DNA of 64,000 nt, taken from the NCBI GenBank assembly GCA_028023455.1, contig JAQFVV010000013.1, forward strand, positions 436,001-500,000, written 5' to 3'. Made by a program: the position numbers and the translations under genes. This DNA comes from Epiperipatus broadwayi. Lineage: Eukaryota > Onychophora > Udeonychophora > Euonychophora > Peripatidae. Below are positions 24,210 through 35,633 of the stretch, piece by piece; position 1 is the stretch's first letter, and every line of letters begins with the position of its first letter. The notes below the pieces were generated by a model. It had not been told where the DNA came from. It saw only the letters and a list, made by a program, of their open reading frames with translations, and did not search any database.

Positions 24210-26030
24210 AGTTTATAATTACAAACTTGTCAAATTAAATCATGTGATGTATGACTTTATTTTATTTGCTATTATAGTTGTAATCATATGATGTTTAGTG
24301 GTTTAAGACCTGTAAATAAACAACTATTAAATATAGTAGACATGCATATTGGAGTTAGTTTTTTTTATAGAATGATATGTATGTTTATATAAATTTGTAC
24401 TCCACAATAAGGTGTAGACTATTGATAATTAATATGACATCAAAATATAAAAATTCTAATCGAGGTCTTTATTGTGATGTCATCTTTATCCAAGCATAAT
24501 AAAGATGCACTTTATCAAAAACCTGGCTTAGCAATTTATATTTTACTTTGATTTAAGTATTTTATTATATATATATTAAGAAATAACGTAGATAAATGGC
24601 ATATCTATTTAACTATGAATGTATATTATTTTGTGTTTCTTCTTTACATTTTGATACTTCGTGATTTGACATTTGTTACTAAATTGAAAGTGACTTTGAT
24701 AAAAATTTAATTTTGAAAAATAAAACTTATTATATTTTTTGTACAATGGCTTGCTTTTTCTAAACTAAAATACCCATTTCATTCCATTATTATAATGTTT
24801 TTTTAATACATACTTTCTTATAATTTTTTAATTTTCCCACTAATAACAATTCATCTCTCTAGATTTAATTGAAATTTAGAAATTTTACATGATAAAAAAA
24901 TATTGTAGCAAATGATAATAATATTTTTATTAATTATAATTTCTGTGTTGATAAATTTATCTACTATATATATATATATATATGAATTTATTGATATGTT
25001 TTGTACATTATCATTATTGGGTATTTAGAGTTGGATTCATAGATGACATGGTGAAACAAAAGATCTAGGCACTGAATTGGAGAAAACACCACAATAACAT
25101 ATAAAAAAAATTTTAACTAAATATTTTTCTTTTATTACTCTCATTACTTGATTCAGTCAACTATTTCAAATAAACACTAAAAGCCTTGTTATGAGATGTC
25201 CAATAAAAAATGAGAGTAGAAAAAATATTTATACTTTTGAATTGGGATTCTAGTGAAATCTTTCGAGAAATCTATGGTCAGGAAGAAAAGAAACAAGTGG
25301 ACATTACTTAAATTCATATTGATACATAAATGACTAGATTGAAATTGTCTTAATTTGATTTTTTTTAAGATAGTCTACCATATTTTAAAAATATCAAAGC
25401 TTGTAAATGTTAGTGATGAAAGATAAATATGGAGTCCAGCAATAAGATGGATGCACTTAACAGCTTAAAAACCAAACAGATAGTAAAGTTTTTTAGAGAA
25501 CTGCTATTTATACGATTGGCAGATATTGATGCTGACTTGACAGTACCTAATAATGAAATTATCATGCACTTTCAGTTTGAAATTATTATATGTTTAAGTT
25601 TTTCATTTGCAATTAGAAGATTAATTCCTAAGTAAATAATGTAATTAGCAGCTTTCAAAATGTTTCTTAACTAAACAGTTCTTAGCTGCTCATTACAGAA
25701 TATTAGTTGGCACTGCTGTCACTTTTGACCTCTTTTCACTTTTTTGACCATCTTTACTGCTATTTTTCCAGATTTGCATTCATTTGATGGTATAATCTGG
25801 AACTAAAATAAATATTGATTTATTAGTTAAAAAAACTGAAGATGTCAGTGTTCTACAGAGGAAATGGTACAAATAAACTGACAGTCAGTCTGATTGGTAG
25901 ATGCTTTGAGAACAGTAATAAAGCTACTTATAAACTCCTACTGTTGTTTCCAATGACCAAAAGCACTGTATTTTCCCCACAGTTTATTTAACTATATATA
26001 ATTACTTTTATAAAACATTTGTATAGTAAT
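24210..26030. other. No gene seen; one unexplained open frame
   Basis: AT-rich spacer. A 68-codon plus-strand frame at 25429-25635 begins MESSNKMDALNSLKTKQIVK and is less biased than typical chance frames. I recognise no domain, and no convincing splice signals border it, so I do not call it a gene. Confidence 0.4.
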
Positions 26031-26036
26031 TATTAA

Positions 26037-26804
26037 CCCTTAAACTGCTAATTATATTATTGGTTGTATGAGGTAAAAATCAAATCTTTTAATTGGCCAA
26101 CTCACAAACTGAAGACAAAGCCTATTGTTAAAACATATTCGCCTATAATATTAAATTCAACTCAGATACGTTTATAAAAAGTATATTACTAATTTTTCAG
26201 GTAATGAAAGAGAACGAAAGTTCTTTCAAAAATAAATTGCTATTTATTTATTATAAAATATATTCAATTTCGGCAAATATAAAGTGAATGTCTAAACAAA
26301 AAAGTGCTGACGCAAACGCTTTTTTTCAATTTTACGTTATTGAAAAGTAAAGATTTCTTTTTGCTAAATCTTAAATATTTTTACTAAAATCTTCAATATT
26401 TTTCGAAAATAATTTTGTTTTTTTAGTATATTTTTTAAAAAACTATTTTAATTTCTCATTTTATATTTTTTTAAATACTTAAATTGCATTCGAAATGAAA
26501 ATCTCAGCGTTTTTCTTTATTTTCTTTGATCAGGCGGTTTCTTTGTTCTTTCCAGCCAATCAGAATGTCTTTATCGGCTGAGATCTGGCTGACAGCCAAT
26601 CACCAACAAGGTTCTTCTTTGTTTAGTTTTAAATGCGGTTTTTTTGATTTTTTACTTGTAAAATAATTCAGAAGAGGGCACCATCTTACAGAACTTTTAA
26701 AAACCTAATCAATACCTGTCAAACGAATATTCTAGCATTAGAACTAGCAGAGTTAGAGTGACGTCAGATGTCGACGAGAAGCCTCGTAAGAGGTGGTTTA
26801 TGGG
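26037..26804. mobile_element. Candidate piggyBac-like non-autonomous element
   Basis: TTAA occurs immediately outside both ends (26033-26036 and 26805-26808). The left end CCCTTAAACTGC resembles the complement of the right end (CCCATAAACCAC); both begin CCC as is usual for piggyBac ends. At 768 bp it is too short for a transposase, and none is visible. Internally, 26500-26790 is less AT-rich and contains two CCAAT words (GCCAATCAG near 26563, GCCAATCACC near 26595) and a CRE-like TGACGTCA near 26759. The ends match only partly (about 9 of the first 12 bases), so the call is tentative. A host promoter is the alternative for the interior. Confidence 0.5.
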
Positions 26805-26808
26805 TTAA

Positions 26809-28430
26809 AAAAGAAATATTTTTGTGATTACATGTAGATTCTATTTGAATATGTTTTATTTTTAAAATATAATTTTAAGAAATTTAGCAAGAGTTAAAAA
26901 CAAAACTATGATCCAAAACAATGTGCCAAACACTGTAGTATAGAATATTTGTAATATTTTAATAATTATAAATGCAGTTCTAAATTTTAGAACAGAATTT
27001 ATAGCTTTATGATGATTTAACAATACTTTGTTTGGGTCTTAGAAATGAAATTTAATTGACCAAGATTTCATTCATTTTTTTTACCAGCATTGCAGTAGTC
27101 ATTCAAAAAAAACGTCTTATTGTTATTACGTATTTCTTTATTGTTTTTTTTTTCTATATTTGAAAAGTTCAAATATAATTTTGTAGGATATTTTTCATTT
27201 GTAAACATATATTTTTAATAAATCACATACACTTTATTGATTCATAATACATCATGAAAGTTTTAATACTAAAATAAAGTGTCAAACTATAATTCAAACA
27301 GCCACTAGGGAATAATGCACAAATCATTGAAGCATGGAACAATCAAAAAAACTTTTTCAACATTAAGATTATAATGTGATCATCATGGTTTTTGATCATT
27401 CAATTATTCACTAGTAACCAATAAGTAGGAATTTTATTTATGTATTAATTATGCAAAAAATAGCTCTAAAAACAATAATAAAATTAAATTTGTAAATTAT
27501 CAATTATATGTTTTTTAATTAATCAAGACAAAGAGAAAATTCATTAAATGGCTTTTGCATAATGCGAGAAGTATTGCATTATAATTAATCTTAAAGGAAT
27601 TTGTTAAAATATCATTTAATTAATGAATCAATGCAATAGGTCTTGATGAAGCTGGGCAGGTGTCATTTTATCACAATATTCTTTAGCAAAAGACTTTTTG
27701 TAATCATGAGATCATACAATTCATAATATCACTTAATATGCATTTATAAATGTAGAGAATAGACCCAAAAAATCTTCTGCCAGTTGTAGAATGAAAAGAA
27801 AAGCATCTTTGAAAACTCGAACAAGAAATAATGCAGACAATAAATTAAAACTGGTTAATCACAATAAAAAAATTTACAATTTTTATACAAAGATTTATAT
27901 TTACTATATAAAATAAAAATACATCTCTGGAATTAATATTCATTGTAGAGCTGTAATGAGTAACAGACTGTAAAACAGCATAGCAATTAACAGAGTGTAA
28001 TATTGCAGAGCACCAACTATACCATTGAATTAGGCTTCCTGATAAGACTTTCATTCTTGGCTCAATCCAGTTGAGAAACTTTTATATTGTATACATTATA
28101 CTTAATAGATAAGTAATATTAATCTTGTTGGTCTTTGTAAATTAATAAATCAGAACAGTTGTATCTGTAAATCTTGTTACTATTACTTAACATATATTTA
28201 TGTGTGATAAATCTATTACCAGACATATTTATAGCCATAACATAATACTGAAAATATTACTTTATAATAAATTTGAATACTAAATGTTATATTAAGTTTT
28301 TCTAAGTTTTATGTGAAGTAATGAAATATATAGTGATAATGACCAAGTGTTTGCTTATTAACTGATGGTACCCTTCTCTAAAGAGCTTTTACAGACTTTA
28401 TCAACTTTATTATTAGAATATATCTTAGAA
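26809..28430. other. No gene seen; AT-rich spacer
   Basis: All-frame stops. The minus-strand frame at 27845-28054 has no motif. No paired repeats stand out. Confidence 0.5.
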
Positions 28431-28453
28431 TGCCTAGAGGGAAATAGTTTATT

Positions 28454-28666
28454 TCAGATGCAAGAATTTTGAAAAATTAACAAATCTTCAGATGCAAATA
28501 TGTGTAGTGGAAGAGTAAAATTGGAAGCTAATGTTTTGGGATTGTAGCTCAACACTAACACTTCTAATGTTTGAATGTCACATAACTTCCTGATTGGAAA
28601 ACCAATCAGATATATGTATGAAAGTAGAGTGCATTCAGATAAATTAAATGTTTTAATACTACGCAT
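28454..28666 (-). pseudogene. Possible leucine-rich-repeat exon or gene fragment
   Basis: A 70-codon minus-strand frame contains IKTFNLSECTL and then FPIRKLCDIQTLEVLVLSYN. The latter follows the spacing of SHOC2-type leucine-rich repeats (xPxxLCxLxxLExLxLSxN). The former looks like the preceding repeat's LxxLxLSxN part, with extra residues between. The frame runs open upstream of its first Met (CENLNCIM). It ends at a stop (28456-28454) soon after the repeats, with no obvious splice donor. It could be one exon of a host gene, a decayed paralogue, or chance. Composition alone cannot prove the family. Confidence 0.35.
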
Positions 28667-28689
28667 AATACAATTTAAGTTTTCACAAT

Positions 28690-29560
28690 TATATATAAAT
28701 ATTCTTTTTTTTTAAATTGTTTAAAAGTAATCCAAAATAAAAGCATATATATTTTTTATTTGAATGCTGTATGTTTAGCCCTTTTATGTAAGGGCATATA
28801 GCTCATATAAATTTTTTGTGCATTCTTTAAAAAAATACTGGATATATTCATGAAATGAATATATTTTTTGCTTTTATTAACAGTTAATTGATGATTCTAA
28901 TAGGATATCTTATTAGAAGAAAAGTTATTGCATTAAGAGCCACAATTCACTCATTCTACTTTATTTTAGATTTATATATTGTAATTCATAGTCATTTAAT
29001 AATAGTGTCACATCCAAATTTTTAGCTTTGGCCTTCTTTCAGTATTATCTTTTTTTTTATTACAAATCCATATTTTGTATTTTGAATTAACCAATGAACA
29101 CCAGATGGTAATATGACATTCATAATATCAGATTACTGATGAAAGAAAAAACAAAAACTTGTCTAATGGTTTGAATCTAACACTACCTTCTATTGTCTAT
29201 TGATTACTCAAGCATATTTTACATGAATTTGGAATAAATAAAAAAAGGACACTGTAGAAGATCAATGACAGAAAATACCCTAGTGATTTGTATATGATAC
29301 TATTCTCTAGTGTCTTTTGATTACTCAAACTTGCAGTGTATATATATATATATGGCTCTGAAGTAAATTTGTAAAGAGAGAGAATTACTATTTCTAATGT
29401 GAATTGGTGAAAGGGAGCAGATAAAAACATGTTATGCTTTCTTTGATTAAAAAAAAAATCATATCGTTCATTTGTTTGAAACTTACTGAAATATTTTTCA
29501 GTATTAATATAAAAAAATATTTATTTATTATTAATTTAAATATCATTAAGTACTTTGCCC
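28690..29560. other. No gene seen
   Basis: AT-rich. A weak direct repeat, TATTGATTACTCAAGC and TTTTGATTACTCAAAC, lies near 29200 and 29315. A short (TA)n is near 29340. Confidence 0.5.
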
Positions 29561-29564
29561 TTCA

Positions 29565-29660
29565 CGTTAATGCAGTAGTAGCATGATGAATTCTAGAGCT
29601 CAAGGTTCATAGATCACAACCCAATTGCATTACTTTTGATGCTTGAATTTCATGGGAATT
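29565..29660 (+). repeat. Decayed tRNA-like SINE fragment
   Basis: AATGCAGTAGTAGCATGATG, TAGAGCTCAAGGTTCATAGA and CACAACCCAATTGCATTAC parallel the fragment at 10838 (CTCGAGGTCCATGGATCGCA). No target duplication was found. Confidence 0.4.
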
Positions 29661-29693
29661 TTATGTGCACTTCCAAAAAACAAACTCTTAGTC

Positions 29694-29801
29694 TTGCGTT
29701 GTTAGCCGAGAGGTATCGCAGCCGCCATGCAAGCAAGTACTTGTTTGCAGACGATTGTGGGTTCGCGTCCTGGCCGACGCCATGACATATGGAAAGAAAA
29801 A
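29694..29801 (+). mobile_element. SINE-A copy with 16-bp target duplication
   Basis: GCGTTGTTAGCCGAGAGGTA (A-box region), TGGGTTCGCGTCCTGGCCGA (B-box region) and GACGCCATGACATATGG lead into an A-rich tail. A perfect duplication, AAACAAACTCTTAGTC, flanks it at 29678-29693 and 29802-29817. The acceptor stem has compensating changes: GCGTTG at the 5' side still pairs with CGACGC at the 3' side. Confidence 0.92.
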
Positions 29802-30056
29802 AAACAAACTCTTAGTCCCTTTTTTTTTTGTTATTATAGTAACATGTGGTTGTAGTGATTCAAAAAATGTTAAAACATTTGACAACAGAACAGGTTTGTA
29901 AATCTAATCTGAAAAATTCAATTTTATAATAATCTATTACTTATTATTCAAAAGTAACTTTAAATCCAGATCTTAACTTCCTTTAGTCACATAATGCTAT
30001 AATTATGATACTACTCAATAATGGGCAGAATTAAGGCGAATCTCTAGCAAATCAAT

Positions 30057-30530
30057 ACTAGTATATTTTAAATATCGAACTTTAAGATGTAATGCCTCTG
30101 AGTATTTAAATGGATATATTAAAATAATATATATGAGGGATCAGAGTGATTTGAAGTCAACATGGGTATGACAACAATATTGACACCAACAAGGGTTTGA
30201 GCATTATATCATCAGACTTTCAATTGTATGGATGGCTAAAGAGTTGGAGAGTGGACAAGATTAAAGTCTGTCCATTAAAGTTTGAAGATTTGCTATCTTA
30301 ATATAAACTGCACACTAATTATACATATATATGGGCAATGATCTGGACCAACTGATGAGTGCTGGTTCAGCATGAAATACATATATTGGAGATCACATTT
30401 TTTTCATATGTGTGTTGTCATGTGTATCGCTTATATAAGATAATGTGGATAGCTGAAGAAAGCTTGAAAGTCTGTGTTCAAATCCCTTTAATTGTATCTT
30501 AAAGTTCGGCATGTACAATATACTAGCATT
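30057..30530. mobile_element. MITE family M1, third copy
   Basis: The inverted ends are CTAGTATATTTTAAATATCG with AACTTTAAGATGTAAT on the left and the complement of CTAGTATATTGTACATGCCG with AACTTTAAGATACAAT on the right. Next to the right end, GATAGCTGAAGAAAGCTTGA and GTTCAAATCCCTTT match M1 at 12552. CTGGACCAACTGATGAGTGC is shared in inverted sense with 12086-12552. It has no coding capacity. Confidence 0.65.
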
Positions 30531-31104
30531 AATTTATTAACATTTATCTATAATTCAAAAATTTAGATATCTTTTGTTTTATAGTAAACAGAATTTCTTT
30601 TTGTTCTTTACTGATTGCTTCGAGCAACACTTGGCAGTGTAAAATTACATAAATACGAAGTAGATTTTGATTAACTTTAATGTTTTAGTTTTTCTTTACT
30701 AATGATTACAAATAAATGAAAACTTATCTGATATCTACAAATCATTATTTTTTTTGTTAAAATTTTAGTGCGTGCATGCTGGTAAATATTAAATTAGTTT
30801 CTCATTGGTATTAGCAATTTCAAAACAGTTTTAAATATTTCTAGGCGATATTTATCTGCTGATAAAATGAAAACAGTAGGATTCTTATTTAAGGAAATTT
30901 CTTTATTAAAAAAGGATTATTTTACTCAAACTGTTTTATAATTTTAATCTTTCACAACTTTCTCAAATCTTGTTACTGTTTTTTTTTTACTCGCATGTTA
31001 AATATTAATAAAATTAACTTTACATCATATTTATTATATACATTAATGTAAAAAAAACTTAAGAAGTAGTAGCAAAGCACTGCATTCTATGCATTTTATC
31101 CAGA

Positions 31105-31262
31105 TTGGATAAACATTAGAATTTTTTTTCAAATTCAAACAAGATATAAAATTTTTTTCAAGTAGCTGGCCTATAGCTAATTTAGCTTGCCATTCAATAT
31201 TGATCAGTAAACGAATATCTAGTTATTTTTAGCTGAAGAGCAGTAGCATAGCTATCATAAAG
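31105..31262 (+). repeat. SINE-B copy, 5' part
   Basis: TTTTTCAAGTAGCTGGCCTA, TAGCTAATTTAGCTTGCCAT, TCAATATTGATCAGTAAACG, AATATCTAGTTATTTTTAGC and TGAAGAGC match SINE-B. The rest of the body is absent until 31835, so this copy may have been split by later insertions, including SINE-A at 31394. Confidence 0.6.
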
Positions 31263-31393
31263 GAAGCCAAAGTGATGTATATGGGCATTCAGGATCTTAG
31301 GGATTCTTTAATTTTATATACGTTTTCAAAAAGTATTAAGACCTTTTTTGATGTGCAAGGACCCAATAATTCTAACCAAACTATTACTTAATA

Positions 31394-31495
31394 GTCAAGC
31401 ATTGGTGGTCGAGAGGTCAGCGTGACTGCCTTACAAGCAGTTACCCAGGTTGCGGGTTCGCTTCCCGGCCGATGCTATGACACATGGAAAAAAAC
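31394..31495 (+). mobile_element. SINE-A copy, best preserved
   Basis: GCATTGGTGGTCGAGAGGTC, CTGCCTTACAAGCAG as the anticodon stem-loop, GCGGGTTCGCTTCCCGGCC as the T arm and the 3' acceptor half CCGATGC are all intact; then TATGACACATGG and seven A. A 13-bp duplication, CTATTACTTAATA, flanks it at 31381-31393 and 31496-31508. This copy shows that the family consists of almost nothing beyond a tRNA unit. Confidence 0.93.
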
Positions 31496-31646
31496 CTATT
31501 ACTTAATAATAAAACAAGCATGGATAACAATACTTTTAGCAGCGTACTTTCTTATCATCTTTATGCCATTTATTCTAAGCTTTAGTAGTAATAATAGATG
31601 CCACCAGATGATAGTGCTTAATAAATGCTTATTCTGTGTTATTCTA

Positions 31647-31695
31647 TACAATATCCCCAGACTAGGTTCTAGCTTATGGCTTTCATCATCCAGGA
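31647..31695 (+). repeat. Fragment of foldback family F1
   Basis: CAATATCCCCAGACTAGGTT, CTAGCTTATGGCTTTCATCA and GGAGCTTTGGAT match one arm of the F1 palindrome at 39838-40195. Confidence 0.6.
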
Positions 31696-31834
31696 GCTTT
31701 GGATTTTGGCATCTATTATTATTTACTAAAACATACAGTAAGTGGAATAGAATTATTGAATAGTAAAAAAAATATGCTACTAAAATAGCAATATGTAAGC
31801 TAAAGTCATGTCATGTAATATTAACACTTTTACC

Positions 31835-31930
31835 ACCAGAATTTGTTGAGCCATATCTTTCCTTTAATAATTTTTTCTCAGAGGACTTCTGGGAAGACCT
31901 TTGCTCTGAAGTAGGTCATTTTATTTATCT
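31835..31930 (+). repeat. SINE-B copy, 3' part
   Basis: TTTTTTCTCAGAGGACTTCT, GGGAAGACCTTTGCTCTGAA and GTAGGTCATTTTA correspond to the 3' block of SINE-B. It may be the other half of the copy at 31105-31262. Confidence 0.5.
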
Positions 31931-31939
31931 ATTACTATA

Positions 31940-33655
31940 AATCAGTTAACGATTCAATTTCTTGTTCCAGACTTTATGTATTTTAGAGAAATTATCTTGA
32001 TTGCCCAGCATCTTCAAAAAGTTCATTGAACATATATTTAGCTTTATATTACCTTCTGCCCTCCCCCAACTTATTTATTTGCAGCACAAAATATAACAAA
32101 ATTCACAGCTGTCAAAAACTTTAATGTGGATATTGCTGACTCATTTAAAAATGCATTTTTAAAAATCATCTAAAATAAGTACAATAACAAAATATTTATG
32201 ATAAGATTAATGTTTTTTTTTTTTGATTCCTTATATACATTTATGTTAATAATATGAAAATATATTAGATTTCTGTTTTAAATTCTTGCATAAATATTAT
32301 TCTCCCAGTAATTTTTATTACACTGTTCAGCTAGCTGCAGGAGCTAATGTATTCTGAATTTTAATTAACTTTATGCTCCTAACTCCTCTCATTTTAACAC
32401 TGTTGGATTTTTTATTCATCATCAAGTCTCTGGTATTAATAAATTATGCCTCTTTTATTTTGCATACTCTTGTTTACTTTAAACTATTCTGATATTTGGA
32501 GACAAAAGCATTACTGTAAATTATTGTTTTCTATAATACTTTTAATAATAACATAAAAGGCTGAAACCTTTGACAAAAGTGCCTTAAAATGCTTATATGA
32601 CAGCCAATCAGATATAATAATGACTGCATAGGAAACTCAAGCCAAAATACAAGGCAGAGATTTTATGAGAAAAAAATTTAATAGTGTAATGTTTACTTTC
32701 GGAAGAAGATGATTTGGATTAATACTCATTTAAGTCTGTGAATAATAAATATTATTGGAATTTTCATTGTGTGTAAGAAGTTATTGTATTAATAAAAAAA
32801 TTTATTACAGTTTAATTGTGGAATTTTATTTGTATTGCATTTTTATGTTACATATAAAGCGTTTCTAAATTCTTTTAAGAGTTTTTTCAAAATATTTATT
32901 TTGTCTTAGTAATTTTAATTTTATAAATTGCTAATTTTATTTAATAAGAAAAATGTTTATTAAATTAGCCATTGTTTAATATCATACTATGATAAGCATA
33001 TTTATAGATTTATTTAGCATTTGTTGAAAAATATCACTATGTCTGACATTAATAAAGTAATTTACTTCTTTCCTCATGCTTCCCATTTTGCATTATTTAT
33101 GTTAAATTCAGTATATAAATATAAACTACTTACTTAATTATTTCAGTGCATTTTTAAAAAATTTTGTATTTATAGTTTTGACTTGCATTAGTCTTCTTCA
33201 GAGCTGGAAGTATACAAACACGTAAATGTATAACATTATCAAACTTTGTATATGTAAAATATACATTGAAATGTATAAAAAAACAATGTCATAATATGTC
33301 TGTAGTTTGATAATATGGACATTTGTTTATCAATAAATTTACTGTTCTGAAGAAATCCATTGTACAGTCAACATTGAATACATAAAAAAATGCATGAAAG
33401 TAAATACATAAGTAGTTTACTATTTATATATACACTAAATATGTTTGACATTAATTACTTAAAAAAATCTTTGTTTTATTTTTCTTATTTCACATATAAT
33501 TCATGTTTAAATAAATTTGTTAGAAAAAAAGGAACAATTTTATCTCATCATAGACACAAGTAAAAAATCTGTCTTATCTTGATTTACAAAAATATATACA
33601 TTTTTCATACTTACATTTTTATAATCTTATTTAAATTTGTATTAAGTAAAGCTTT
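31940..33655. other. No gene seen; AT-rich spacer
   Basis: No open frame of interest, no RNA gene and no strong paired repeats are visible. Confidence 0.5.
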
Positions 33656-33659
33656 TAAA

Positions 33660-33905
33660 AAAATTTAACTTACATTTAGGCTTAATATCCTTTTTTTTTC
33701 AGGAAACAACCATGATAGTTATCCAATATTGATCAACAAATAAGTATACAGTTATTCTTAGCCAAAAAATAAACAAGATGGAAAACTGCCCAAACTTCTA
33801 CCATTTGATAATTAGAAAACATGGGAAGTAGGGTTTTTATTTTTTCTCGTTTCACTATGAGGATCCATTAAAAATACTGTTCTGCAGTTGAATATTGAAA
33901 ATCAT
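33660..33905 (+). repeat. SINE-B copy 6
   Basis: TTTTTTTCAGGAAACAACCA, CCAATATTGATCAACAAATA, AGTATACAGTTATTCTTAGC, AAAATAAACAAGATGGAAAA and CATTTGATAATTAGAAAACA follow the family order. The 3' end CTGTTCTGCAGTTGAATATT is degenerate. Confidence 0.6.
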
Positions 33906-34050
33906 TTTTACTTTTGACTTTTATTCTTTCAACTAATATATTTTACTTATTTGTAAATTAATAAATAGCTATTTAGTTTATTTATAAATGAATAAGTAAA
34001 TTAAATACTTATTCTAGCATGCACAGTCTTACTAAAGAGTAAGTGGTGGT

Positions 34051-34230
34051 AAATTAGACTGCACTCACTGCCATTTTGAATTCTAAGGACTATCCAAAAC
34101 TACAGCTGACACATTCAAGCAATAAATGACATCAAATAATCCACACAGGATCTTTTGAGGTCACTTGAATATGTCAGCGGTGGTTTTGGGCAGTCCTTAG
34201 AATTCAGAATGGCAGTGACACAATCTAAAT
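34051..34230. mobile_element. Hairpin MITE, about 180 bp
   Basis: The left arm ACTGCCATTTTGAATTCTAA, GGACTATCCAAAACTACAGC pairs with the right arm GGTTTTGGGCAGTCC, TTAGAATTCAGAATGGCAGT. The loop is about 50-60 bases. A single arm of the same family recurs near 34585-34635 (GTGTCAGTGGTAATTTTGGG, then AAAAATCAAAATGGC). A weaker relative is near 2720-2757. Confidence 0.7.
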
Positions 34231-34917
34231 ACTAAAAGCTTATAACTTCTAAAATGCAAATTTTATTACCACATATGTCTATAACCACAAGTTGAAATAA
34301 AGCATATTAATTTTATAATTAATTGGATTTTTTCTTACCAGAAAGGAACTGTAATGTTGCATACTTCCTTTGCTATATGTAGTTAGAAAACAAAATGAAA
34401 ATAAGAAAAAATAGCATTGTTCACATTTGATCTTCTGGTGTGGATATTGGATCTACACTTAATCGCATGAAGTCCTTGTGAAATTTGCACTTTAATTTTA
34501 TAATTATTGATGTAAATTGCAATTTTGTAATGAATAGTTTATATCATAACCATGTGTAGATTATACAATGTCATTTGTTGCTTGGATGTGTCAGTGGTAA
34601 TTTTGGGTTGTCCTTAAAAATCAAAATGGCTGGATGTGCACCCTAAATTGGTACCTAGTAAGTTGTATACTTTTTTTAGTAATCAAAGTGTGACTTTAAA
34701 AATAAAAATAAATAAAATATATGTTTAAAAATGAAATTATTTATTTATTTGTAAATAAAAGATGATATAAATAAATATAATTTTACTAAAAGATAAATTA
34801 AATATTAGAATTATAAAAAATATTATTTCAAAATAGTCAAGATAATGAATGTCAGCAAAGTAAGTAAATTTTGTACTTACATATTAGTCAGACGGTAATC
34901 AAAAATGCTGGCACAAA

Positions 34918-35120
34918 CATATGTGTAAATAAAGACCAAATTAAACACATTTACAATCTTCTATAAACGAAAACAATTTTTAAAATTAATATTAGATAAT
35001 GTGTGATCAGGAGAAAGTTGTCGGTCAAAATGTTGGTTTATTATCTAATATTCACTTTAAAAAATTTTCATTTTTAGAAGATTGTAAATGTGTCTAATTT
35101 GCATTTTTTTTACACATTTG
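34918..35120. mobile_element. Hairpin MITE, about 200 bp
   Basis: The left arm carries ACACATTTACAATCTTCTA and AATATTAGATAAT. The right arm carries ATTATCTAATATT and TAGAAGATTGTAAATGTGT, their complements. The loop near 35000-35038 includes GAGAAAGTTGTCGGTCAAAA. It has no coding capacity. Flanking duplications were not resolved. Confidence 0.65.
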
Positions 35121-35633
35121 CTTGTGCCTGTGTTATAATATAAATGCATAATTTTCTCCATGTACAAATAGTTTTCTCTTACCATCTATCACTGGACTAA
35201 TACGCATGTGAAATCTTACATTGGGCCAATATGTAAGTTACCCTAAATTTATTTATTCTAATGGGTGTAATCTTGGCATGGACAAGATATGTAAAGAAGA
35301 TGAAATTGAGCATAATAAAGTTAAGAATTTCTGGAACTGATACATCTAATTAAATACTCTTTATTATACTGCCTTAGTGTTTGTTAAATGTCCAAAACAA
35401 AACAAAAAAAAAACTAATTGTATTGCATGGGAAGGAATGCAAATCTTTTTTTTACCAAATAATTAACTTATTAAAAAAGTATGATAAAGTGTTATTGATG
35501 ATCAAAAACAGACCATAAAAGATTTTAATAAAAAATAAAATAGTATTTAAATAAATCACTTTAGGGCATAAATTTTTTAAACTGTTTTTCATAGAAAATT
35601 ACATAAAGAGATAACAACATTAATCCTCTAATT

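Noticed and set aside
29688-29885. 65-codon minus-strand frame
   Set aside because: It lies over a SINE-A copy with its target duplication.
31400-31475. A genuine tRNA gene
   Set aside because: The fold is tRNA-like, but the copy has an A-tail, a perfect target duplication and five dispersed relatives, so it is a SINE.
31422-31763. 113-codon plus-strand frame beginning inside a tRNA-like sequence
   Set aside because: It covers a SINE-A copy and a foldback fragment; no protein motif.
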